A stretch of DNA of 64,000 bases from Cyclaneusma minus (lineage: Eukaryota; Ascomycota; Leotiomycetes; Marthamycetales; Marthamycetaceae), in assembly GCA_037179335.1 (NCBI GenBank), contig JAKZHN010000020.1:558001-622000 (forward strand), read 5' to 3'. The notes under the pieces were generated by a model, which ran no database searches, was not told where the DNA came from, and saw only the letters and a program-made list of their open reading frames with translations. This document shows positions 23,293 to 33,639 of the stretch, one piece after another (positions within the stretch are counted from its first letter, which is position 1; each line of letters opens with the position of its first letter). The position numbers were made by a program, and so were the translations under genes.

Positions 23293-23405
23293 TACTCTAG
23301 CCCCTCCAAAGGTATGTTGTTATTGCTTCGACATCACCAGACGTTTCTCTTCTTCAATGCGAACATCCTCACTCCTTTCAGACTTTCAACTTCACCTTAC
23401 CCAAA

Positions 23406-26400
23406 ATGACACTCCTTTATTCGCTCTCGCTCTTCCTGTCGTTCCTTCTATGTTTCCCCTTTGCTGTAGTCGCCCATGGCAAGGACGGACACCGACACCA
23501 GCATGGTTCTGAACATGGTCATAATGTTGCGGCAGAGAAGCGTCAATCTTCAGGGACTTGGTGGCGTGAGGCCGTGGCTCACAATGGCCGATCGACCTAT
23601 CTGCATCCCGAAGATGCTGATCTACTAGCCATCTATCGAGATGTCCGAAACAAAACCTTTGAAGGAGGTGTAGTTGGTGATGGAGTTACAGACGATTCGA
23701 AGGCCATTCAGGCGGCTATAAGCTGTACGTGCTATTCATCACGGCTCCATGGATTATTGCTGACAACGGCTTCTTAGATGGCACTGAAGAACTGCTGTAC
23801 TACCGCCAGGATATTGCAGCTCAGTCTCAGGTGCCGGCCTGGATTTTCGTACCTGGGGGAACGTACCTGATCAATAGCTCGTTGCAATTGCCTACCTATA
23901 CCATGCTTAGTAGGTCTAACGCTGTTCTTCGCTCGCCTTGATTGAAAACTAACCGCCTCCGCTTTAGTTGGAGACCCCCTAGACCCCCCAACCTTTATTT
24001 CCAGCTCGACGCTGGGTACAGATGCCATAATCTATGTCTATGATGCCGGCTTTGGTCGTCAACCGACTACCCAATTTTTTCACGCGGTCAGAAACATCAT
24101 TTTTGACACCAGTAACGTTCCTGCCAACATCAGCGGCAACGCAATTAACCTTCCAGGGAGCCAGGCAACCTCAATCATCAATTGTCATTTCAAAATGCCT
24201 GTAGGCAGTCAGCATCTCGGAATCCAGATGTACGGTCCCAACGATGTAGGCGGTTCTGGAACCATCATCAGCGATCTGACATTTTACGGTGGAGCCACGG
24301 GAATCCGATTCAACAACCAGCAATACAGCTTCAAGAACATGACCTTCGACTCCGTTCAGACAGCTATCCTCGTCGTCCATGGCTTCACGGCGCTTTTCCA
24401 AGGCATGGATTTTCGAAACTGCGGCTTGGGCGTGAACCTGGCGAGCTCTGATACTAGCATCAGTGTCACGCTGCTCGATTCTACTTGCAGCCATACCACC
24501 AACGTCATGCAGATCGACGAAGCCAAAACAGGGAAAAACGCGATTGTCATTGACAACTTTGTCAATTCCAACTGCGGTGCAACGGTTTTCGATAATGGAA
24601 CCAACGCTGTTGTCTTGGCTGGCTCTATAAGCGATACCTGGGTTCTAGGACCCATCATCGACTCCAGTCGCGGAGTTTCTATCGGCACGAACAGCAGCAA
24701 CGAGATTGGCATTTCCACGAGCCTTCATTCACCGTTCTCGAATGCTACGATTTCTGGCAGCCACAATGGAAGCACCAACGGCAGCACCAATGCCAACTCA
24801 AGCACAGGACATCATCTCCACGTCAAGCGCCCAGCATCGCTGGTCGATGAGAACGGCAAATACTTTACCATGATCCAGCCGCAGTACGAGGGCTACGACA
24901 TTTCGCAAATCTCGAACGTCAAGACCGAGTTTTTTGCGCGCGGCGATGGCACGACTGATGATACTGCGGCTATCCAGGCTGCGTTTACTGCGAATGCTGG
25001 AAAGAAGATTACGTTTCTGCCACAGGGGACTTACATTATCTCTGCGACGGTTGTTGTGCCGCCTGGTACAATTGTTGTTGGTGAAGTCTGGAGTGTTTTC
25101 CAAGGTAAGTTTTAGAGGGCGAAACCGAAGAAGATGATTTTGAAAAAAGACTAATGGGTTGTGTAGCTGCTGGATCGTGGTTTGAGGATGCTGAGAATCC
25201 GCGCGTGATGCTGCAGATTGGAAGGCCTGGGGATGTTGGAGGTGAGTTTGCGATTTGGATGCTGGGAGAAGAAACTTATCTGACTTGTGTCGTGCGATAG
25301 TGGCCCAGTTTTCGGATGTGCTGTTTTCGGTATGTTGCAGAGAATGAATCGTTTTTGGGATATTCTGACATTTGACCATTACATTCTGACATGTGATTAC
25401 TAGGTGAATGATGTCTTGCCAGGAGCTATCCTGGTTGAGGTCAACATGGCAGGTACAAAGAAAGGAGATGTTGCTTTTTGGAACAGCCACTTCCGCATCG
25501 GAGGATGGGTGGGGAGTCGGGGTATTCGGCAGAAATGCCAGAAGAAAGGTAAGAGATTGGGTTTCTTTGAATTATCTGGACTTCCTCGACCCATTTGTGG
25601 ACTTCCAAAACATTGGGACTTCCCGAAGTTGTTTTGGCCCTCGTCAAGTCACTTGAGCTCTCTCAGATTATTAGTGTTTTCCCGCATTACTTGGTGCTTT
25701 CTCGGATTACTGGGAAGGTCTCAAATTCTTCGACGTTTCTCAAGTCATTTGAGGTTTCTCGGCCCATTTGGAAGTTTTCAAGTTTTATTTTAGATTCCTC
25801 AAGTTACCTTGGAGTTCTCAAGCCGCATGGATTCTCTCGAACTGTCTGGTCTTTTCCAGTCACGTTCATACAGCTAACACCCACCCCCAGACACGTCTAG
25901 ATGCAAAGCCGCCTTCCTACTGCTGCACCTGACCAAAAGTTCATCGATCTACCTAGAAAATGTCTGGGGCTGGACCGCAGACCACGATATCGACGGCGGT
26001 CCATCCACCTACATTGCCACAGGCCGAGGAGTCTTAGTCGAAGGGACCCAGGCAACTTGGTTCACCGGCACAGCCTTCGAGCACAACACTCTGTACCAGT
26101 ACCAGCTTGAAAAAGCGGAGAATGTCTTCATCGGTCTTCAACAGACCGAAACGCCGTACTGGCAAGGACCGCCGAACCCGAATGCTGCTCCGGTGCCGTG
26201 GGTTCCTGATGCGAGGTATAATGATCCTACGTTTTCTAACTGCGATGGGGGAAGTGATACGCATGGGGAGCAGTGCAATATGGCTTGGGGTGTGCGTATC
26301 GTTGGCGGAGAGAACATTTATATCTACAACAGCGGGTTGTGGGTGTTTTTCAACGATCTGAATCCGTTGAGTAACGGAATGGGGCAGTACGCTTGTGGGC

Positions 26401-26636
26401 AGGTGGCGGGGGGTACGGAGCATTTGTATTGGTTTGATTTGGATACCCTGAATTGCGATTACATGGCTTTTGGTAAGTTTGATCACTTTTTGTTGGGTCG
26501 ATTGGGCTTGGTTGCCAGGGGAGAATTGTTTGGGACGGCTGGCTAATGATGTGGTACAGATGATTATAGGACGAACACTACCCAGGCCAATAACCTGGGA
26601 AGTTGGAATGGTGCTGTGGGGGCTTATTTGGCTTGA
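23406..26636 (+). CDS. Secreted GH55 exo-beta-1,3-glucanase (pectate-lyase-fold)
   Basis: Eight exons (23406-23724, 23778-23909, 23968-25104, 25167-25241, 25301-25329, 25404-25548, 25891-26472, 26560-26636) join in frame to 831 residues. The signal peptide (about 1-23) is followed by a His-rich stretch (HGKDGHRHQHGSEHGHN) and a KR site. Two tandem right-handed beta-helix halves begin at GDGVTDDSKAIQAAI (about residue 90) and GDGTTDDTAAIQAAF (about 476), the mark of GH55. Family-like segments follow: ENVWGWTADHD, ATGRGVLVEGTQATWFTGT and FEHNTLYQYQL, then the end GAVGAYLA. It should hydrolyse beta-1,3-glucan outside the cell, in wall turnover or attack on foreign glucan. Several internal linker Asn-x-Ser/Thr sites suggest glycosylation. 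Intron 6 (25549-25890) is 342 nt, far longer than its neighbours, and is filled with a degenerate repeat. Confidence 0.94.
25549..25890 (+). repeat. Intron filled with about 15 degenerate 18-22-nt repeats
   Basis: Between the GTAAGA donor and CCCCCAG acceptor of GH55 intron 6, units such as TTTCTCAAGTCATTTGAGG, TTTCTCGGATTACTGGGAA and TTCCTCAAGTTACCTTGGAG follow one another with little other sequence. The unit matches arrays elsewhere in the window. Confidence 0.75.
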
Positions 26637-28406
26637 AAGGGAAATGTTGAAATATGAAGGCTCGGATCTGTTGTACTTCAAGGGACAGACCCAATGTGCG
26701 CGTGGTGCCAACTGTTAATTCTGCAAGCTGAAATCCTTGGAAAGGTCCGTGAGCTTCCTTTGCGTCATGCGTGATGGCACTTTCGTGGCACGCTCTGCTG
26801 TATCACAGGCTGTCGCATGCAGATCTGGTATCGTGCTAAGCACAGCATCTCAATCTCCACCACTATGCGCCCAGAGAGCTGTATAACTCGGCGTAATGGG
26901 TTGATATATCCGAGACATGACAGCTCAGACACACGACGTGAATATGCTGTGCCAGTGTGAGCTGTTGGATTTGGGCACGAGCGTGGTGCAAAGTCCCAGC
27001 ATCGGGATGTCGCGAGATCTGTACTCATACGTAATTTCGTCCAACAGATCTGGCTTTTCTCAGCTGTCGCTGTTGACAAGTGATGGATTCCCGACACGCG
27101 GTTCTCGCAGAGCATGAAAACACGGGGCTGGCATAAGAACACGGCGCCGGGATGGCGGGGAGGGCCAAGAATCCCAAGACATGGGGTCGGATGGGTATTG
27201 TTAGCCTTGCTGAAAGTTGATGTTGGGTTCGACGACCCGGGGCTTTGGTTGGCGTTCGGGAGTCTATCGACAAGGCGTGGGGGCGTCAGGTGGCGCTTTG
27301 AGCCGCCTGCCTAGGGCCACTTCGCGCGCGGCTGTGAAGATCGCCGTCGGCGGATTCAGTGATGGATGGTTGGCGACTCAGAGTTGAAGAGTTGAAAAAG
27401 AGCTCAGTGCGGAAAAGTGTTTCTCTCCATTTTCCGGGGACTACTGAGGCTGATTTTCGCGCCAAGACGGCGGCGCACATCAGTGGGGCGGTGGGGGCGC
27501 TTCTGCAAGGGACTTGATGCTAATTCAACCACCACTGCGGTGACATCGTAAGTCCCGAAAACAGGAATCGAGGAGACGGGTTTTCATGTACCCGAGCAGC
27601 ATGAATCTCAGTCCTTTTTCCGTGCTGACTTCTCTGAGGTGGCACGTCACCCATCAGCCGTCTATCAATGCCTTCGTGCCTTCCCAGCGAACACTGCCAG
27701 CGAACACGGCCAAGCAGGTAAGGTAGGAACGGCACCGGGCCGGTACCTGAAACCACTCGAATACCGTTTCGTGGGCTGAAGGCTATCTCACGGATTCCCA
27801 TTTTAAAGGATATGTCAGATCCTCCATCCTCGCCGTTTCGTGTTATGTTCCATCCCAATGCTGATGGTGTTGGCAAAGATAGAACGCGAAATCCGCCACC
27901 TTCGTAATGCTTGTACACAGTCCAGGCATGGGGACTGGATCTGGTTGAGCTGTGTCGATAATTGGACTTGTTTTTGTCGCCAGTTCCTAGTCCTCACGCG
28001 CCCCAACCGCTACCGTGTCGCGCCCATGATGATGTTGTTCAACCCCAAGAGGGTGCCATGGTGGGCCGGGGATAGCGTCGAGCACGAGTGCCAGTGCCAC
28101 TGCACAATCCCATTCCATTCACCTAATCTCTGCCGTCTTCACGTCATTCAGTCGCTCCTCGGCCTGGCAGCTGCTGCACACCTGTTGATCATCGTCTGCT
28201 ATAAGACTGAGGAGATTACTTCTTTAGCTTCTCTCCTCCACCACACCTCTCTCCCCCACTTCACATCTCTCTCTTCCCTCTCCCTCCCCCATCACCTCAA
28301 GACAGACGTCTTTACCTCCTCCTACTGTCACACCAGCATACCCGAATGCTCGCGAGACTTCTTCTTTGCCTCAATCTTGATTCTCATTCTCCTCTCTCTC
28401 GCCATC
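26637..28406. other. Intergenic, GH76 promoter at right end
   Basis: No supported gene in 1.8 kb. The final 200 bp before 28407 are CT-rich, as in many mould promoters and leaders. Confidence 0.5.
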
Positions 28407-29667
28407 ATGTTTCCTAACTATGGCCCCCTCTTTCTTCCTCTCCTCGTGATGTTGACGTCGGTCTCCCAATCCAATGCCGACACCAACTACTCCAGCTACG
28501 CTGAGGCCGGTCTGTCCACTCTCCAGAAGTGGTACAACACCACGAGCGGCATCTACGACACTACAGGATGGTGGAACTCGGCCAACGCCATCACCATGCT
28601 AGGCAACTTGATGTCTGTCGACAGCTCTGTCTCAGAGACAGCTACCAACGTCTTCAGCAACAGTTTTGTACAGGCCCAGAAGCACAACCTGAACATGACC
28701 AAGCAGATGACCCGCCGTGGCCTGGTACGCACTACTTATGGCGATGATATCCCTCTCGAAAAGCGCGACTCGGTTGTCACCATCAACCCGTTGGGCTTTA
28801 TCGATGCTTACAATGATGATGATGGATGGTGGGCTCTTGCCTGGATCACTGCCTATGACCGCACTGAGGACCAGGACTACCTCAACATGGCCGAGGACAT
28901 CTTCAGTGCCATGCAGAACCAAAGCGCCGCGAATAACTGCAGTGGAGGCATCTGGTGGAATACAGGTACGTAGTGTAGCAACAACGCGACTTTTGACATG
29001 GCATCATGGAATGTCCCAAGCCGGTTCCTAACCCACCTTCCTAGATCACACCTACGTGAACGCCATCGCAAACGAACTCTACCTCTCCGTCGCCGCCCAC
29101 CTCTCAAACCGGGCATCCAACGGCTCCTACTACAACCAAGTCGCCGAAGACCAATGGACATGGTTCCAAAACTCCGGCATGATCAACTCGGAGAACCTCA
29201 TCAACGATGGTCTAACAGCCGACTGCAAAAACAACGGCAACACAGTCTGGTCCTATAACCAAGGCGTCATCCTCGGCGCCCTCGTCGAAATGGCCAAGTA
29301 CTCACCTTCCAAAGCGTCTTCATACATAGAACCTGCAACCTTGATCGCCAATGCTGCAATCGCAAACCTGACTGACAGCGGCAACATCTTGCACGATACC
29401 TGCGAGCCCAACTGTGGAGCTGACGGTGATCAGTTCAAAGGCGTTTTCATGCGGAATTTGATGTCTCTAACGCTGGCTACTGACAACACCGACTGGAAGA
29501 AATTCATCGACGACAATGCGAATTCCATTTGGGGTAACAAGCAGAGGAATGCAACGGCGACGTTTAGCGAGGTGTGGGACGGAGCGTTTGTTGGTCCGGC
29601 TAATGCGAGCACGCAGAGCTCGGCGATGGATGCTATTGTGGCGGCGCTTGCAGTGGTTAATGTCTGA
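28407..29667 (+). CDS. Secreted GH76 alpha-1,6-mannanase (Dfg5/Dcw1-like)
   Basis: Exons 28407-28965 and 29045-29667 give 393 residues up to a TGA. The 79-nt intron joins GGIWWNT-DHTYVNA. There is a signal peptide of about 24 residues. The paired catalytic aspartates are in AYNDDDGWWALAWI, and later motifs GIWWN, ANELYLSVAAHL, TVWSYNQGVILGAL and DQFKGVFMRNL follow GH76 order. Fungal GH76 proteins act on alpha-1,6-mannan and help cross-link GPI proteins into the wall. There is no GPI signal at this stop. Instead the same frame stays open after the TGA for a further 278 codons of Ser/Thr-rich sequence, so this CDS end may not be the real protein end. Confidence 0.92.
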
Positions 29668-30504
29668 TCTTCGAGTACGTTGAGCTCTTCTTCGGTGGCT
29701 GCGACCTCTGAGGCAGCGAGATCTTCTTCTTTGGTGATGATGGAGTCTTCTTCAGTGGTGAAGACTTCTTCTTCGGTCATCGAATCCCCGTCAGTGGCGT
29801 TGTCTTCCGAAGTGAAGAAACCTTCCTTAGTGATGGAGTCTTCTTCCTTCCCAACGGAGTCGTTCTCTTCAGATGTCGAGACCGGTTCCGTCACGCAATC
29901 TCCGTCAGTGGTGGTGCCTTCTTCGGTGAAGGCAACTTCTTCAGTGAGGGCAATTTCGGTGGTCAAGGAGACTACTTCGGTGATGGAATCCTCGACTTCC
30001 GGCATTTATACTACGACTGGCTCCACAAGTTCTTCAAGCTCTTCAAGTCGAAGTGCTTCAAGTGGTGGTGTTCCAACCAGCAGTATCAGCATTGCAGTCG
30101 ACTCTAGTCCAGCCGAGTCTAGTGAAGTCAAGTCTACTTCAGTCGCTGCCGAGTCGACATCGTCTGATCTTTCGGCTCATTCTTTCTCGACTACCAGCAC
30201 AGAAGTCGTGCACACCGAGAATCAGGCTCCAAGCTCAGTAGAAACTAGCCAGTCTCCCATTTCCACGACTACTTCAGCTCTCGAGCTACTTTCAAGCCAA
30301 GAACCCCGAATAAGCAACAGTGTTCAGACCCCTACTTACACTCCCTCTAGCATAACGACAACCTCGTCAACTGTCTCGCCTTCCAGCAGCAAATCGTCCT
30401 CCGCTGCTGCTACCGCGACAATCTCCTCAGCGAACAACGGCTGCCCCAGGCTGACTCTTGTTCTCATCGAGACTGAGGTCGAGATTGTGACTGTGCTTGC
30501 TTGA
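29668..30504 (+). other. Ser/Thr-rich tail in frame after the GH76 stop
   Basis: Directly after the TGA at 29665-29667, in the same frame, 278 codons run to a TGA at 30502-30504. Ser, Thr and Val dominate, with irregular repeats such as SSSVVKTSSSVIESPS, like the O-glycosylated stalks of fungal wall proteins. It ends in a short hydrophobic CPRLTLVLIETEVEIVTV segment. Either the GH76 gene includes it (stop readthrough, a small intron spanning the TGA, or a base error), or the gene was recently shortened. A 57-nt GTTAAT...CTGAG intron (29656-29712) would remove the stop and keep the frame, but its acceptor is poor. Confidence 0.6.
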
Positions 30505-31958
30505 GGTCGATGATCTGTTTCTCTCTTCCTTTCTCAGAATGGCTTCCTCGCGAAGCATGCTCTCATATTTTGTGCCGGGAGTTTGGGTACTGAGGAAGGA
30601 CTATGAAGTAACGATGGTATGATGGGCAAAATGGCGTCTATTTGCGGGATTGCTGCATTTGGCTGTGTATTACTTTGATATCCCATGGCATTGGGTTTAG
30701 GGCATGAAGCGTTCAGCGATATGGGAATGTTCGACAGAGCTGGGGAAAACTCCGGAGCATCATGGGTCAGCATTAGTACGTTTGTACATAGCTTTTGCTT
30801 TCTCAGTCAAAAAGACCTTACTTATTGAAATCTGTCTATTGAGATCAAGCTTTGACCCTTGATCAGACGTGAAGGATTTAGAAACAATGCAACGGTTTCG
30901 GGCTGCCTTCTCTACACCGGCCGAGGGGACATCCTCGATGTCTCGGTACGTTACCGGTTAAAGTTTTAACGTGTTGAAAGTCCCTTTCCATCTTGAGGTC
31001 ACAGTTCCATGTCGCTCTGTCAATCAGTGAGCTACTCTCCTAGCTACCCCGCAGACTCAAGCAAACATCTCAGACGTGCTGTCGAGGATGATGGAGAACA
31101 TGCGTTGCGACGCGTACGCTGGAGGTGCTGTTGTTGTGGATATGTGGAGTGGACAAGTTAGAGCAGGTGATCTAGAGATAGGTAATCTGCCACAAGGTAT
31201 AGCCTGAGATATCACTTCTTTTGTTTCGGTTCTCCAAGCTGAGGACAGCCTATCTTGAAGCCCAGAAGATGGAGCTGGGTAGATATTTCATCTAGTTGAA
31301 GATCGACTAACCCGCCTCGCAACCCGCCGAGCAGCCTGCCGAGCCCCTGACTTCCTGTGAATCAGGCTCTGCTGTGGCATTAGCGAAAATCTGGCTGCCC
31401 CTGGAATTAGCATAATATATGTTCTGACACATCTCTACTTTCCCTCCTCTTTCTTCCATCACCAACACGACACACACGACACTCACGCAACGAGCGCGTG
31501 AACCATTGCACCCCCCGTTATCGGCAGTTCGTCATGGACCTCTACAACTCACCTGCTGAAGGGTAAGAAGAAATCCAGCCCCATGAAAGAGTTTGAAATC
31601 CGACAAACTCATGAAGGAGCTTGACTGACCTGGGCACCGTGAAGATCATGTAAGGTAGCTTCTCCGCCGCCCCCACTCTCTCTTTCTCCGTTATGATCAA
31701 GTGGAAGCCATAGCCACCCTGGAGAAAGAAAAGAGGGAGAGATCGAGTCGAAGGAGTTCGATTTTGTAGCTCGAGAGTGAGTGCTGGAGGACGTCTCGCT
31801 TGCTAGCAGGTCTATGAGATGTGAATCTGAGAGGATAGCTGGCAGAGGTGAAGGTATGACGCGTATTGATACCTCTTTAATGTCACGTTTTGCACAACAC
31901 CGCTGCAACCAGCACGTTCAAGGTCCACGGAGTGCTACGGAAAAACGCTTCTCCTCCA
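30505..31958. other. Intergenic, no supported gene
   Basis: I find no gene or clear motif here. Confidence 0.4.
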
Positions 31959-32209
31959 TGTCACGGACTCCGGCGCTTAGATGCCTGAGTGCCTAGGTAA
32001 CGAGTTGGTAGCAAAGGTGAGAGCTCCGTTTTTGGCGCTAAGCTCTCGCTAAGGCGCTAGCGCAGCGGAGCCCTCGAGATTTAGCATAAAAGAGAGCGCC
32101 GATCCTGAGCTCTCTCCCTTCCTTTCTTCTTTTCTTCTTTCGTTCACGGTTCCGGTCTCTACCTTTGGTTTATCGGTCTCTTCGGTCCCCTCCTTCGATC
32201 CTCGTGACA
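31959..32209 (+). mobile_element. LTR-like segment (possible retrotransposon LTR)
   Basis: It begins TGTCACGGA and ends TCCTCGTGACA, so the ends form an inverted TGTCACG/CGTGACA, typical of LTR termini (TG...CA). Inside are a TATA-like GCATAAAAGAGAGCG and a CT-rich stretch, as in fungal Ty3-type LTRs. I see no matching second LTR in the window, no clear primer-binding site after it, and no 5-bp target duplication. It is therefore at best a relic. Confidence 0.4.
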
Positions 32210-33639
32210 CCGCCAGCGTCCACTGTTCACGTTCCTTACTCTCACCTGAACGCCTCTGCCAGCTACTTACTACCCACGCAAACTCGCTTCCACCCGACGC
32301 GCGACACCCGCGAGCGCTCTCGAGCTACAAATGGAACACCTTCGAGATCTATTCGACTTGTCGGCATCCGACTTTCTCAACCAACATCCGATTTCTTGGT
32401 ACCCTACTACCAAATCACATTTTACATCCACTGCCTCCATACCAACCGCTTCTTCACCATTTACTATCGCAATCGTCGGCGCGCTGTCAGAACTCTATCA
32501 ACGACATCGGTACCATATCATGCTTCACGACCTCCGACCTTAGAAATTAGATGCCCGACCCCTTCTTTTACATAACGACTGGAAGCCCGACACCACCTCA
32601 TTTTATACAAGCCCGACAACAAGCTTGGCACTGGTCACCTCGGCTATCTCGCGCTCTCCGACAAAACCGAAGTCAACACTAAAAAAAATCCTAACCGATT
32701 TCAAAGCCGCAATACTTCAGCCTAAACACAAAAGCTATTTAGGTAGCTTACAAAGTGCTTGCCGCCGACTTTTACAAACACTACCTTCAACAACCAACCA
32801 CCCACGAAGATTTGCACATAGCAGCCGCGCGACGCTAGCAACCGAGAAGATTGAGATCGCTCTCGAGCTACAAAAGACAACTCGTCCGACTCGACCTCTC
32901 ACTCTTTTCTTTCCCAAACAACCTCAACAACAATGCACTCTCACGACGGCGCAGTCGATCGTGCCTTGGGACCGAGTACGCCTACATGAATAACCTCTCT
33001 ATCATGAAAGAGATATATCAATGCTGAGTTTCCTAAACAATTGCTCGGGGGATTCAAGGACGCTGTTCCGCAACCTGGTCGAGCTTGTGGATTTTACCAC
33101 ACGGTTCCTCAAGGCGCTTATCAGGAATAAAATTTATGCACCCAGCTGCCTGGCAGGGTATATAAGAGATTCTACCATCGATATGTTCAACAGCGCTCCG
33201 CGGTTCTAGCCCCATCTACGCCGCTCCTGGTGTCAAGTCTTCGTGTAGACCATCTCGCAATGTTTTTGGCAAAATCTTGGTGACTACCACCGGATGACCG
33301 TCGAGAAGGACTACGATACGAGAATCGGTCAGATGCTCGTTCAAAATCTCGAAGAATTGCAACGCATCTATCAGCAATGGGGGTATTCCGGGCTGGGACC
33401 ATTCCGACAACGACGGTGATCTCGTCCAGGCTAACTTCAACACTGGAGGTACTCTTCTTCTGCCAGAATCTGTCCATAGACGTGGTTGTGTTCCCGATAG
33501 ATCACGAGCTTCTGCTAGGTCTCTGGCGTGGCCTGAAGACTACAGAGCTCACCACTTGTCCCGGCAACGAAACTGGGACTATCTGCACGATCCGATACGG
33601 GCGAGAGTGAGACATAGAGGCGTCAACTTTGTTTGGAGC
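32210..33639. other. Possible degenerate transposon interior
   Basis: The stretch follows the LTR-like segment and has several short frames on both strands, none with reverse transcriptase, protease, integrase or transposase motifs. Its different, low-complexity C/A-rich composition at 32200-32950 fits mobile-element debris, but there is no proof. Confidence 0.25.

Larger units (their letters stand above)
22298..23405. other. Intergenic; GH55 promoter at its right end
   Basis: No supported gene. It holds a short degenerate tandem repeat (22430-22530), TACATGTA at 23248-23255 and a perfect inverted repeat at 23275-23292, the last two within 160 bp of the GH55 start. A stretch at about 23010-23180 has faint Pol III-like boxes, but I could not fold a tRNA from it. 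Confidence 0.5.

Noticed and set aside
29430..30005. 191-codon acidic minus-strand frame
   Set aside because: It is the mirror of GH76 exon 2 and its Ser/Thr-rich tail, where TCT/TCG codons read as acidic codons on the other strand.
31881..31960. An earlier TGTCACG at 31881 as the LTR start
   Set aside because: The later start at 31959 gives the longer match to the inverted end (TGTCACGGA against TCCTCGTGACA).
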